Assembly: GCF_002165375.2 (NCBI RefSeq) | Contig: NZ_CP032132.1 | Span: forward strand, 1-39,357 | DNA from: Acinetobacter chinensis | GTDB lineage: Bacteria; Pseudomonadota; Gammaproteobacteria; Pseudomonadales; Moraxellaceae | DNA: 39,357 bases | Direction: 5' to 3' | The notes under the pieces: model-generated | The model's database searches: none | The model's input: only the letters and a program-made list of their open reading frames with translations | Told to the model about the DNA's origin: nothing | Shown: positions 9,265 through 15,525 of the stretch, one piece after another | Position numbering within the stretch: the first letter of the stretch is position 1 | Layout of the letters: each line of letters begins with the position of its first letter | Translations under genes and position numbers: made by a program

Positions 9265-9461
9265 ACGACATTACCCCCAGTTTTTACCGTTTTAGTTACT
9301 TGAGCGAATGGGTCAGAGATTTGATTTTCAGCGCTTGGGATTGGTTGATATACGCAAGCGCATGGTGATTTTTTTAATCCCTTTTGTGATGATGTATTTG
9401 TGGCACAGGCTGTAAGTGCTGTTAGGCTCAAAATGCCCATTGTGACGAAGATTTTTTTCAT
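9261..9461 (-). CDS. VirB7-like small lipoprotein, first gene of the second T4SS operon
   Basis: 66 residues: signal MKKIFVTMGILSLTALTAC with the lipobox Cys at 19, then a short mature peptide with a CAC pair and a Pro-rich end. Size and form fit VirB7, which anchors VirB9 in the outer membrane, and VirB7 is otherwise missing from this cluster. Similarity alone cannot prove it for such a short protein. It is the first gene after the palindromic operator at 9480-9507, which ends 18 bp before the ATG. Confidence 0.65.
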   Translation of the reverse strand: MKKIFVTMGILSLTALTACATNTSSQKGLKKSPCACVYQPIPSAENQISDPFAQVTKTVKTGGNVV

Positions 9462-9479
9462 AGTTCTAGCCTTATCGGT

Positions 9480-9507
9480 TATAGAGTTATAACAGTATAA
9501 CTCTATA
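9480..9507 (-). promoter_or_regulatory. Palindromic operator of the second T4SS operon
   Basis: A perfect palindrome with 12-bp arms TATAGAGTTATA separated by acag. On the minus strand it includes TATACT, which could serve as a -10 element. The same palindrome stands before virB1 at 38930-38955, and a spacer-less version lies at 9828-9843. A dimeric repressor site or a leader hairpin are both possible readings. Confidence 0.7.
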
Positions 9508-9643
9508 AGTTTAAAAATAGAACAAGTTTACTAAAATCTAACCATTTCAACTGTTTTAAATGGTAAACAAAAAGATAACACTCTTATTATTAAGTATTCA
9601 TATTCAATCACTTAATTGTAATTTTTTACTATTGAGTATAAAG

Positions 9644-9763
9644 GCTCGAAAGTTTATGCACGTATTGGGAATGCTTCAGCATACCCAATGCTAAGTAAAG
9701 CTTTGAGCAATCAACCGACTGTAGGTAAGGGCTACCGTTCCCGCAGGCACAGAGGGCGATAGT
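9644..9763 (+). repeat. Left arm of a 120-bp inverted repeat
   Basis: About 120 bp repeated in inverted orientation at 13991-14111 with four substitutions and one single-base indel. The arm contains its own hairpin (ATTGGG and ATGC pairing with GCAT and CCCAAT around a TTCA loop). The two arms enclose 4.2 kb with the structured region, the par operon and the acr homologue. Confidence 0.95.
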
Positions 9764-9827
9764 TAATTTATTTTGATTTTATGAATAATAATTAAGCGTG
9801 TGGTGATACCCTTTATTTAGGGTGATT

Positions 9828-9843
9828 TAGAGTTATAACTCTA
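9828..9843. promoter_or_regulatory. Third copy of the GAGTTATA palindrome
   Basis: TAGAGTTATAACTCTA, a perfect 16-bp palindrome with the same half-sites as the T4SS operators but without the acag spacer. No gene begins directly next to it; it may be an extra binding site for the same regulator. Confidence 0.55.
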
Positions 9844-9910
9844 TGATATTTCAATAAATAGCAAAAAAAAGTTTTTGATTGTTATAGGGAAATTGTGAAA
9901 TAGCGCACAA

Positions 9911-9946
9911 AGAAAAAGCCCCGATAGTCTTGCAACTATCGGGGCT
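9911..9946 (-). terminator. Strong intrinsic terminator, minus strand
   Basis: A 12-bp perfect stem AGCCCCGATAGT with a 6-nt loop, followed on the minus strand by a U-rich tail (TTTTTCTTT). No protein gene runs into it from the right, which suggests a short noncoding transcript (see 9911-10062). Confidence 0.85.
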
Positions 9947-10062
9947 ATGTTCTATATTCTTCGGTACACAGTTATTTGATGCGGTAAACATCATCTAACG
10001 AAGATCATAAGGTTTGGCGACCGTTATGATTTCACCTGAAAGGCTTGTACCTGAACTCTATT
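9911..10062 (-). ncRNA. Candidate small RNA of about 150 nt
   Basis: On the minus strand a sigma70-like promoter (TTGTAT at 10096-10091, 16-bp spacer, TATAAA at 10074-10069) is followed about 120 bp later by the strong terminator at 9911-9946, with no convincing coding frame between. The transcript would contain a hairpin with ATCATAA/TTATGAT arms near 10003-10030. Its position beside the partition and structured regions suggests a regulatory or counter-transcript RNA. It resembles no known RNA that I recognise. Confidence 0.5.
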
Positions 10063-10096
10063 ATTGCATTTATATTAGATTTTGCAAGTCATACAA

Positions 10097-10249
10097 TGAA
10101 AAAACTTCGTTAATTTAGTGTCTATTCGTGTATCAAATAAGCGCATTGTTTATTTGCCGAGCTTCGTCTACTCCTGTGTTTTATAAAACTTTATGTTTGT
10201 AAGTGCATTGCCTTAAATGGGTCAACAATGGCATAGAGTTTTAAAGACG
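10097..10249. other. Intergenic stretch, no gene seen
   Basis: AT-rich sequence between the small-RNA promoter and the structured block. No credible coding frame or terminator; a possible but weak rightward promoter (TTGCCT near 10209) was not good enough to call. Confidence 0.5.
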
Positions 10250-10693
10250 GTTGGTGTAGCAGGAGGATACAAGTGACGGCAGTATCACCAACGCAAGAGT
10301 TAAGCACCTAGCCAGTGTAAAACGCCCGCTTGCTGATGAACGCACAATAGGCGGGGACGCAGGGAATACGCTAGGAACTGGCATAAATAAGACGTTGGGG
10401 AAACCCTCCTTGAGATTGCCGACCTAGTGAGTGAGCTAATGCGTGTGCAGGGGAGCTGTAAGGCTCTAAATACTCACTTGCTGTTATGCCCTTACATTGG
10501 CATACAGTGTCGATTGAAAGCGATGTCGGCTCCGACAGCAATGCTACAACGGCAATATTCAAGATAGCCATTTTAAGCAATTTTTTTTGCTTAGGCTATC
10601 TAGGGTGAATATTGCCGAAATCTGCTCAATCTCACCAACCGCAAGGCGGTTGAAGCGAAGCGAAAACGACTAAGGTTGTGAGGTTGAAGCAGA
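10250..10693 (+). ncRNA. Large multi-hairpin region: candidate structured RNA or replication/transfer origin
   Basis: About 445 bp without a coding gene, filled with nested complementary segments: GTTGGTG (10250) with CACCAAC (10286) enclosing GATAC/GTATC; GCCAGT (10311) with ACTGGC (10377) enclosing CCCGC/GCGGG; GGG-GAAA-CCC at 10398-10406; AGTGAGT (10426) with ACTCACT (10472) enclosing GAGC/GCTC; TATGCC/GGCATA at 10485-10504; TGTCGG/CCGACA at 10524-10537; a 68-bp hairpin at 10550-10617; and an imperfect 20-bp-armed hairpin at 10621-10693. Such density is typical of large noncoding RNAs and of origins. The strand is assumed. It matches none of the RNA families I can recall, and identity is unknown. 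Confidence 0.55.
10550..10617. repeat. Long hairpin with a T-rich loop
   Basis: A 68-bp near-perfect hairpin: CGGCAATATTCA/TGAATATTGCCG (12 bp), AGATAGCC/GGCTATCT (8 bp) and TAAGCAA/TTGCTTA (7 bp), with small bulges and a T6 loop. It lies inside the structured region. Confidence 0.9.
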
Positions 10694-10730
10694 TAAGCGC
10701 CTTATTGTAATAGCGCCTATTCCCAGTACA

Positions 10731-10751
10731 TATATAAGTATTGCTTATATA
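10731..10751. promoter_or_regulatory. Palindrome upstream of the par operon
   Basis: TATATAAG and CTTATATA arms around a 5-bp spacer, 135 bp before the first par-operon gene. Just left of it (10691-10722) the motif AGCGCCT occurs twice, 20 bp apart. Candidate partition or regulator site. Confidence 0.4.
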
Positions 10752-10838
10752 TAGTTTTACTTATAAAGACTTTAAATAACAAACTATTAGAACAATAGAG
10801 AACAATTACAAAAGTATCTAAAATACCCCTTGATTGTT

Positions 10839-10867
10839 TTGTGAGTACAAATTAATATATGTATAAA
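10839..10867 (+). promoter_or_regulatory. Promoter of the RHH-par operon with inverted array operator
   Basis: -35 TTGTGA, a 17-bp spacer and -10 TATAAA, 19 bp before the gene at 10886. The -35 region contains TTGTGAGTACAA, the exact reverse complement of the TTGTACTCACAA element in the five promoters of the small-gene array. One regulator could therefore act on all six promoters. Confidence 0.75.
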
Positions 10868-10885
10868 TAGTTAGGGAATATACCT

Positions 10886-11125
10886 ATGATTAAATCTACT
10901 AAAGGTAAGACAAGATCAACAATGATTGGTAATCAAAACAGTGTTAAAGAAGTTGTCAAAGAAGATAGATTTCAAACACGTATGAACCATGAAGATAAGT
11001 TGAAACTTATTAAATTCTGCAAAGATAACAATTTAAGCCAAACAGATTTTTTAATTAATTCAATGGTCGATAAAGGCATTCTTCCTGAAAGCAGACGATC
11101 AGTAAAAACAACAGACAATACTTAA
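10886..11125 (+). CDS. Small ribbon-helix-helix-like protein, first gene of the par operon
   Basis: 79 residues. The basic N-terminus is followed by a segment from about residue 30 (FQTRMNHEDKLKLIKFCKDN, then NLSQTDFLINSMVDKGI) that reads as a ribbon-helix-helix DNA-binding fold: a short beta strand followed by two helices with Leu/Ile spacing. Such proteins are usual autoregulators of partition operons. It precedes parA by 16 bp with AAAGGAAAAG as the parA ribosome site. Because the operator in its own promoter recurs in the array promoters at 14-17 kb, it is the best candidate for their repressor (inference). Confidence 0.7.
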   Translation: MIKSTKGKTRSTMIGNQNSVKEVVKEDRFQTRMNHEDKLKLIKFCKDNNLSQTDFLINSMVDKGILPESRRSVKTTDNT

Positions 11126-11141
11126 TTTAAAGGAAAAGAAC

Positions 11142-11831
11142 ATGAGCAATAACACTGAAAAATTATCTAAAGTAATAGCATTGGTTAATCAGAAAGGCGG
11201 TGTATCTAAAACAACGACTTCAATTAATTTAGCTATGGGCTTATCTCTACGTGGGTATGACGTACTGTTAGTTGATGGTGACCCGCAAGCTAGTTCACTT
11301 GACTGGGCTACTGTACGTGAAGAAGCAGATATTGATTTAGGCTTTACTGTTATTGGTGTACCAAAAACCAACTTAGCCAAAGAGATTGCTAAAATTAAAT
11401 CAAAATATGACTTTGTAATCACTGACAGCGCAGGCAGACAGTCAGAATTAACACGCCTTGCTATTGTAGCTTGTGACGTTGCGATCGTTCCAAATACGAC
11501 AAGTCCATTGGATGCTTGGGCTACTAAAGAAACCTTAAAATCAATCAATGAAATTAAGGGCTATCGTGATTTTTCAGCTTACTTTTTATTGAGTGGCGTA
11601 AACCCACAAACTAAGGTCTTTAATGAGGTTAAAGAGTGGTTAGCTGAAAGTTACCCTTTACCAATTTTGGACACTAAGATTGCGTTACGAACTGCTTTTT
11701 CACGTTCATTGGGCGAGGGCTTGTCTATCTATGAATATAAAGATGATCATGGGAAACAGGATAAGAAAGCAATTGCCGAAGTCGATGCTTTAATTGATGA
11801 AATTTTACAACGTGAGGGAATGACTGAATGA
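11142..11831 (+). CDS. parA: ParA-family partition ATPase
   Basis: 229 residues. Deviant Walker A NQKGGVSKTTTSINLA (signature lysine plus KTT; Ser in place of the usual Gly), Walker A' LLVDGDPQASSLDW, and Walker B DFVITDSAG. The length fits short ParA proteins without an N-terminal DNA-binding domain, which work with a small separate DNA-binding partner. It ends with ATGA overlapping the next start, so it is co-translated with the 134-residue protein. Role: segregation of this low-copy plasmid. Confidence 0.93.
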   Translation: MSNNTEKLSKVIALVNQKGGVSKTTTSINLAMGLSLRGYDVLLVDGDPQASSLDWATVREEADIDLGFTVIGVPKTNLAKEIAKIKSKYDFVITDSAGRQSELTRLAIVACDVAIVPNTTSPLDAWATKETLKSINEIKGYRDFSAYFLLSGVNPQTKVFNEVKEWLAESYPLPILDTKIALRTAFSRSLGEGLSIYEYKDDHGKQDKKAIAEVDALIDEILQREGMTE

Positions 11832-12232
11832 AAGCACCTAAAGGCAATGCTACTGTGACCAGTAGCAATGCCCATATTGCAAATGAAAAGGCTCACATTG
11901 TTAATTCTTTGAACTTTGACAAAATTCAAAAAATTAAGATCAATCCCGATCTATACAAAAAGATCGAGAAAGTAGCGGATAAAAGAAAAGTCGTACTAGC
12001 AGATATTGCTAGATCGGCTTTGGACTTCTATTTAAACAATCCAAGTGCGCCATACAGTGAAGAATTAAGTAAGGGTAATTCTAAGCAATTAATCTACACC
12101 ATTAATCACTTGTATGATGTGAAGATAAACAGCTTTAAGGCTGTTCATGGTATCAACCGAAGTGACCAAATTAGACAGGCATTATCGGCTTGGCTTATCA
12201 ATGAAAACTTATTAAAGCTTGATGAAAATTAA
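11828..12232 (+). CDS. ParB-like centromere-binding partner of ParA
   Basis: 134 residues, overlapping parA by 4 bp. Residues about 35-70 (KIQKIKINPDLYKKIEKVAD, then KRKVVLADIARSALDFYL) read as a ribbon-helix-helix; a second similar block (about 85-125, LIYTINHLYDVKINSFKAVH, then SDQIRQALSAWLINENLL) may be another. The N-terminal 30 residues are polar and may contact ParA. Not a canonical ParB sequence, but size and position are typical for type Ib partition systems. Confidence 0.65.
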   Translation: MKAPKGNATVTSSNAHIANEKAHIVNSLNFDKIQKIKINPDLYKKIEKVADKRKVVLADIARSALDFYLNNPSAPYSEELSKGNSKQLIYTINHLYDVKINSFKAVHGINRSDQIRQALSAWLINENLLKLDEN

Positions 12233-12241
12233 GGGCTTGAT

Positions 12242-12430
12242 ATGAACCTAAATGATCTAAAAAATAAGGTGATCATAAATAATGAAATTGATCAAAAAAA
12301 CTTTGATTACCTAATTACACAGGTAGATCAGGTTGCAATTGAGTACGCTATAAATGAATTGGAGAGCCAAAATAAGCGACCCTATCTATCTAATATTTTT
12401 AAGTTGCTAGAAATACCGCCCCGCCAATAA
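12242..12430 (+). CDS. Small protein of unknown function, par operon
   Basis: 62 residues, mostly helical and charged (DLKNKVIINNEIDQKNFDYL). It starts 9 bp after the ParB-like gene, so it belongs to the same transcript. A hairpin (GCCCC/GGGGC, then TTATTT) overlapping and following its stop (12420-12446) may partly terminate the operon. No family recognised. Confidence 0.5.
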   Translation: MNLNDLKNKVIINNEIDQKNFDYLITQVDQVAIEYAINELESQNKRPYLSNIFKLLEIPPRQ

Positions 12431-12461
12431 GTGGGGCTTATTTGTCTTTGGAGGGACTGAC

Positions 12462-12668
12462 ATGCAGAAAATTATAATCAGGGTACTTATCATCACTGGC
12501 TTTTTAATGCCTGCAATTATTATGTTCTTTTTCCCTAGCTTAACTGGGACTAAGTTTTTTTGGTTAAGTATGCTTGTATTCTGTTTTCTAATTTTGCGAA
12601 TACGTGGAATTTTGCTACTTTTGGGCATTACTTATGCCAGTCTATCTTCTATGTTTTCCCGCCATTAA
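12462..12668 (+). CDS. Small membrane protein of unknown function
   Basis: 68 residues with two transmembrane segments (about residues 5-24 and 30-60) and a basic end. A good ribosome site, TTTGGAGGGACTGAC, lies before the ATG, which supports translation. Last gene before the 190-bp repeat at 12689. Function unknown. Confidence 0.55.
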   Translation: MQKIIIRVLIITGFLMPAIIMFFFPSLTGTKFFWLSMLVFCFLILRIRGILLLLGITYASLSSMFSRH

Positions 12669-12688
12669 AACCGCCCTACCCTATTAAT

Positions 12689-12878
12689 TAAAACCGTTTT
12701 AGCACGTATGGACTTGCAATTTCATTGCTTGGTCCATACTTGGCCAAAACTCTTACTGTGAAAAATCATATTCCGATGCTTGGTCAAAACTGCAAGTATG
12801 CAGTCTTGACCAGGCATCTACTTTATTGAATGATTTAAGTGGGTTATGAGTGCGGGGGAAATGTCAAAAAGGTCAGTC
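12689..12878 (+). repeat. 190-bp direct repeat, copy 1
   Basis: About 190 bp repeated in the same orientation at 33830-34018, with a few substitutions and a degraded copy of the first hairpin (TAGCACGTATGGAC no longer pairs fully). It ends at the stop codon of the AcrVA2-like gene. The two copies bracket 21 kb holding the accessory genes. Confidence 0.92.
12843..12878 (-). repeat. 36-bp motif at the 3' end of a gene, copy 1
   Basis: Starts GTTATGAGTGCG and ends TGTCAAAAAGGTCAGTC (plus strand). The stop codon of the AcrVA2-like gene lies inside it. Also at 30389-30424 (recombinase 3' end) and 33983-34018 (3' end of the 34017 gene). Confidence 0.85.
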
Positions 12879-13901
12879 CATATTTTTTATAGTACCGCCA
12901 ACTAAAGTTATAGGTATCCATTTAAAATCGTATCGTTCATAACTACCTTTTGCCCCATACCAATACAAGTGATAGTGCGCCCGCCTTAAATGTGGTCTGC
13001 GGTGTACTTTTGATGATTGTTTAGAATATTCAGTTAATTGATCATTTACGGCTTTAATCTGCTTAGACATTTCCTTGCCTGCAATAAAAGGCTTGTACTT
13101 TTGGGCTTCAAATAATCTAGGCACACGCTTTACGGTCTGAACGCCTACCCTTTCCTTATGGTTGTCAGGAAGCAATGGGACATAATCAGGCTTAGATAAA
13201 CTGAACCAAAGCAAAATATTGATAAGTTGCTTTTGTAGGGATTGGTATTGATCTATTTCATTTTCATCTAATATTGAACGGTCATCATGAAATTCATCTA
13301 TGAAATCTGATAAACAATCTTCTATAGCTTTTTCTTCATTGACTAATAAGACGATTGTTCGAGTTAAACCAGTATCAAGAAAAATCGTAGATACTAAAAC
13401 TTTTTGATAGCAAAGTTCAGTTAAGGTAAATATCACTCCATAAATTTTAGATTGCTGAAAGTGCAAATCAAAATTATCAGTTTGAACGTAAATGCACAGC
13501 TCAGGAACATTGATCAAAAAGTTTGGCAAATTGCCCTCAAATTTACTTTTTGTTAGTTCAGTTGCTACCTCATTTTCAAATCTATAAATATTCTTTGTCA
13601 GCATCCAAGAACCGAGCGTGACCAGTTCACCAGTAGGACAAGGCAAATTATTGATTAGATGATCGGGAATTGCATCACCAACATTTAAACCTTTCTGCCA
13701 GTCTGGAGCATAGCAGTCTAAGCCTGCATATATCCAATCATCCCAAGTGACCAAAGAACTAATTTTTTTATCATCGTTTTTATACTTGATAGCCTTTGAT
13801 TCAATCTTATTAAAGATACCCTTAAAACTTGCTTTCAAGTGTTGGCAACGTGCAGTAACGACCTTTAAAGGTATTGCAAATTCATTAGATAAGTTCGCCA
13901 T
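12873..13901 (-). CDS. AcrVA2-family anti-CRISPR homologue
   Basis: 342 residues, near the size of AcrVA2 of Moraxella bovoculi (about 320). The C-terminal signature HRRPHLRRAHYHLYWYG, then W-P-IT-V, closely follows the AcrVA2 ending (RPH-HIRRGHWHGYWQG, then W-P-V-V) as I remember it. Further shared segments are FLINVPELCIYVQTD (residues about 124-138) and the LLWFSLSKPDYVPL region. AcrVA2 lowers Cas12a levels by acting on its mRNA during translation; its homologues occur on plasmids of hosts without Cas12a, so the target here is open. It is a single minus-strand gene; its promoter region holds two CACTATATATAGTG-type palindromes. Assignment is by remembered sequence similarity. Confidence 0.75.
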   Translation of the reverse strand: MANLSNEFAIPLKVVTARCQHLKASFKGIFNKIESKAIKYKNDDKKISSLVTWDDWIYAGLDCYAPDWQKGLNVGDAIPDHLINNLPCPTGELVTLGSWMLTKNIYRFENEVATELTKSKFEGNLPNFLINVPELCIYVQTDNFDLHFQQSKIYGVIFTLTELCYQKVLVSTIFLDTGLTRTIVLLVNEEKAIEDCLSDFIDEFHDDRSILDENEIDQYQSLQKQLINILLWFSLSKPDYVPLLPDNHKERVGVQTVKRVPRLFEAQKYKPFIAGKEMSKQIKAVNDQLTEYSKQSSKVHRRPHLRRAHYHLYWYGAKGSYERYDFKWIPITLVGGTIKNMD

Positions 13902-13938
13902 GAAGCCCTGCCCTGCTTTTAATTAAGTAATTCTATAA

Positions 13939-13986
13939 CACTATATCTAGTGCGGATCTCATACCTACTAGCCACTATATATAGTG
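13939..13986 (-). promoter_or_regulatory. Paired operators upstream of the acr homologue
   Basis: Two copies of a 14-bp palindrome, CACTATATCTAGTG (13939-13952, one mismatch) and CACTATATATAGTG (13973-13986, perfect), centred 34 bp apart, 38-85 bp upstream of the AcrVA2-like start. Spacing near three helical turns suits cooperative repressor binding. Confidence 0.65.
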
Positions 13987-13990
13987 TTTC

Positions 13991-14111
13991 TACTATCGCC
14001 CTCTATGCCTGCGAGAACGGTAGCCCTTGCCTACAGTCGGTTGATTGCTCAAAGCTTTACTTAGCATTGGGTATGCTGAAGCATTCCCAATACGTGCGTA
14101 AACTTTCGAGC
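13991..14111 (-). repeat. Right arm of the 120-bp inverted repeat
   Basis: Inverted copy of 9644-9763 (four substitutions, one extra T). It begins 4 bp from the CACTATATATAGTG palindrome. Confidence 0.95.
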
Positions 14112-14132
14112 TAATATTATACCTAAGTTGTA

Positions 14133-14161
14133 TTGTACTCACAAATCATATTATGCGTATT
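14133..14161 (+). promoter_or_regulatory. Degenerate copy of the array promoter
   Basis: TTGTACTCACAA followed at 17 bp from the -35 by CGTATT instead of TATAAT, and by no hairpin. Probably a decayed module or an extra operator 82 bp before the first working one. Confidence 0.5.
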
Positions 14162-14203
14162 AATGTTAATTAGTATAGCAGTAATAATAATTTCAAAAGT
14201 TTA

Positions 14204-14288
14204 CATATATTGTTTTGTACTCACAAATCATTATATGTATAATGTATTTATTAAGTCGATTGGCGACTTAAATAATAGGTGATTAATT
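14204..14288 (+). promoter_or_regulatory. Array module 1: promoter, operator and 5' hairpin
   Basis: -35 TTGTAC (14215), 17-bp spacer, -10 TATAAT (14238-14243). Operator TTGTACTCACAA overlaps the -35. A hairpin TAAGTCG-ATTGG-CGACTTA (14252-14270) would sit at the 5' end of the mRNA, followed by the ribosome site. The stem's A-T pair replaces the G-C pair of modules 3 and 4, a compensated change. Confidence 0.9.
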
Positions 14289-14594
14289 ATGAACAATATT
14301 TTCACAAAGTTGGATACTAAAAAAATAGTTATTGAACTACTAAATGCTTTTGAAAAAGCAAACTTCGATTACTACTCAAGAGCCTATCTTGAAAGTCCAA
14401 AAGGTACATTTTGCGTGTCCTTTGGAAACTGTCAAATGCAAGATGCAAACATTATTACTATCTACATAGATAAAGCACCACATGAGTTTTATTTCACCCA
14501 TGAACATTCCAATATTGCTGAAGCACATCACGAAGCAATTAATCTATTTAAACAAATTTTAGACTTTTACTTTACCTATCTAAAGCAAACATAA
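14289..14594 (+). CDS. Array gene 1, unknown function
   Basis: 101 residues, acidic and aromatic-rich, with no signal peptide or membrane segment. A central beta-like part (GTFCVSFGNCQMQDANIITI) is followed by a His-rich stretch (HEFYFTHEHSNIAEAHHEA) and a C-terminal helix. Not recognised. Its own promoter module lies before it and an intrinsic terminator 3 bp after it, so it is a free-standing transcription unit. Given the neighbours, an anti-defence role is possible but not shown by sequence. Confidence 0.7.
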   Translation: MNNIFTKLDTKKIVIELLNAFEKANFDYYSRAYLESPKGTFCVSFGNCQMQDANIITIYIDKAPHEFYFTHEHSNIAEAHHEAINLFKQILDFYFTYLKQT

Positions 14595-14596
14595 GT

Positions 14597-14618
14597 AAGC
14601 CCCGCAAGGGGCTTTTTT
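14597..14618 (+). terminator. Intrinsic terminator of array gene 1
   Basis: AAGCCCC-gcaa-GGGGCTT followed by T6. The same terminator, with the next 50 bp or more, recurs at 16127 and 16832. Confidence 0.93.
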
Positions 14619-14733
14619 AATGCCTGCGGGCTTGGTTCAGATCGGGAGTGACCAAAACCACAGGAAAGGGAAACAACCCACTACAGCGAAAAATAAGAGC
14701 AATCAGGGCGCATAACGCTATTACATTAATTTA

Positions 14734-14819
14734 CCTATATTGTTTTGTACTCACAAATCAATATAGGTATAATATATTTGTCAGGTCGATTGGCGATCTA
14801 ATAAAAAAGGCTTTGAGTT
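14734..14819 (+). promoter_or_regulatory. Array module 2: promoter, operator and 5' hairpin
   Basis: -35 TTGTAC (14745), 17-bp spacer, -10 TATAAT (14768-14773), operator TTGTACTCACAA, hairpin AGGTCG-ATTGG-CGATCT (14783-14799), where one stem pair becomes a G-T wobble. Confidence 0.9.
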
Positions 14820-15215
14820 ATGACCAGTAAAGAACAACTTTCGTTAGAGTTGCCTATAGTTGAAACAGCTCAATCATACAAAGATATGAAAGGGCTATAT
14901 AGCGTTGATATTTCCCATATATACCGCTTTTATATTCTCCTTAATTGGTATGGGGTACTAGAAAAAAGCAAAGTGATTAAAGCGGGCAGTGATGCAATTT
15001 TTGAATGTGATAATGAAATGATTGCAGATGAAATTTTAAATTGCATTCCGAGCTGTAAAAAAAGAAAGGTTTATCGAGTACCAAATTTTAACCCTATTTA
15101 TTTTTCAGGAATAGATAAGCCATCGGTAAACCGTTGGAAGTTTTCAGTAGAAAGAAAACTAGGCTATGAAAAATCAATTTACTTTAGATCAGTTGCAAGC
15201 CGTTGGGATTATTAA
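14820..15215 (+). CDS. Array gene 2, unknown function
   Basis: 131 residues, basic near the C-terminus (CKKRKVYRVPNF, then WKFSVERKLG). No signal peptide or membrane segment. Residues 30-70 (DISHIYRFYILLNWYGVLEK, then SDAIFECDNEMIADEILNCI) look like a compact alpha/beta domain. Not recognised. Its 3' flank lacks the terminator and spacer shared by the other units and instead has its own set of hairpins. Confidence 0.65.
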   Translation: MTSKEQLSLELPIVETAQSYKDMKGLYSVDISHIYRFYILLNWYGVLEKSKVIKAGSDAIFECDNEMIADEILNCIPSCKKRKVYRVPNFNPIYFSGIDKPSVNRWKFSVERKLGYEKSIYFRSVASRWDY

Positions 15216-15436
15216 CCCCCTGCCCTAGTCGCAACCCTGCGGGATTGCTTTGTAAGTCCCGCTTAGGGGCAAAGGGGAGTAGTTGCGGTTCTGCGGTCAG
15301 CTCGACAAAATCACAGATTTTGTCGGCTTCGCTTGAACCTTGCAACGGTAATCAGGGAGGGAAGAATTTTTATATTTCTTCAGTTCGCAAAGTAGACACT
15401 TTGCTCTATTGATACCGCCTAGAGTTTTACACTTGT
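15216..15436 (+). other. Unit 2 3' flank, hairpin-rich, no gene
   Basis: GC-richer than its surroundings. Contains CCCCTGCCCTAG pairing roughly with CTTAGGGGCAAAGGGG around 15217-15278, and a perfect hairpin CGACAAAATC-aca-GATTTTGTCG at 15303-15325. It replaces the standard terminator-spacer of the other modules, which suggests that this unit came with a different flank. Confidence 0.6.
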
Positions 15437-15525
15437 TTACATATATTGTTTTGTACTCACAAATCAATTTAGGTATAATGTATTTATCAGGTCGATTGGC
15501 GACCTCATACAAAAGGTACTCGAAA
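15437..15525 (+). promoter_or_regulatory. Array module 3: promoter, operator and 5' hairpin
   Basis: -35 TTGTAC (15451-15456), 17-bp spacer, -10 TATAAT (15474-15479), operator TTGTACTCACAA, hairpin AGGTCG-ATTGG-CGACCT (15489-15505). The expected transcript start near 15486 puts the hairpin at the very 5' end. The promoter decides the start of the next gene at 15526. Confidence 0.92.

Noticed and set aside
10371..10580. 69-codon minus-strand frame in the structured region
   Set aside because: No ribosome site, atypical composition, and it overlaps several hairpins. Structure explains the region better.
10420..10620. Group II intron domain V or group I intron core in the hairpin region
   Set aside because: No AGC...GTT domain V signature, no recognisable P/Q/R/S elements and no intron-encoded protein.
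9500..10900. XerC/XerD (pdif) sites, common on Acinetobacter plasmids
   Set aside because: No pair of 11-bp half-sites with a 6-bp spacer was found by eye here or around the modules; a motif scan would be needed to exclude them.
12873..13901. Replication protein as the function of the 342-residue gene
   Set aside because: Its position beside the par operon suggested Rep, but no winged-helix Rep signature is visible and the C-terminal His/Arg/Trp motif matches AcrVA2.
14648..14830. 60-codon frame between array units 1 and 2
   Set aside because: It covers the terminator-spacer and promoter repeat, and the corresponding region before the other units does not keep the frame.
15409..15525. N-terminal extension of array gene 3
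   Set aside because: It would read through the promoter, operator and 5' hairpin shared with the other units. The ATG at 15526 is at the same place as the other unit starts.
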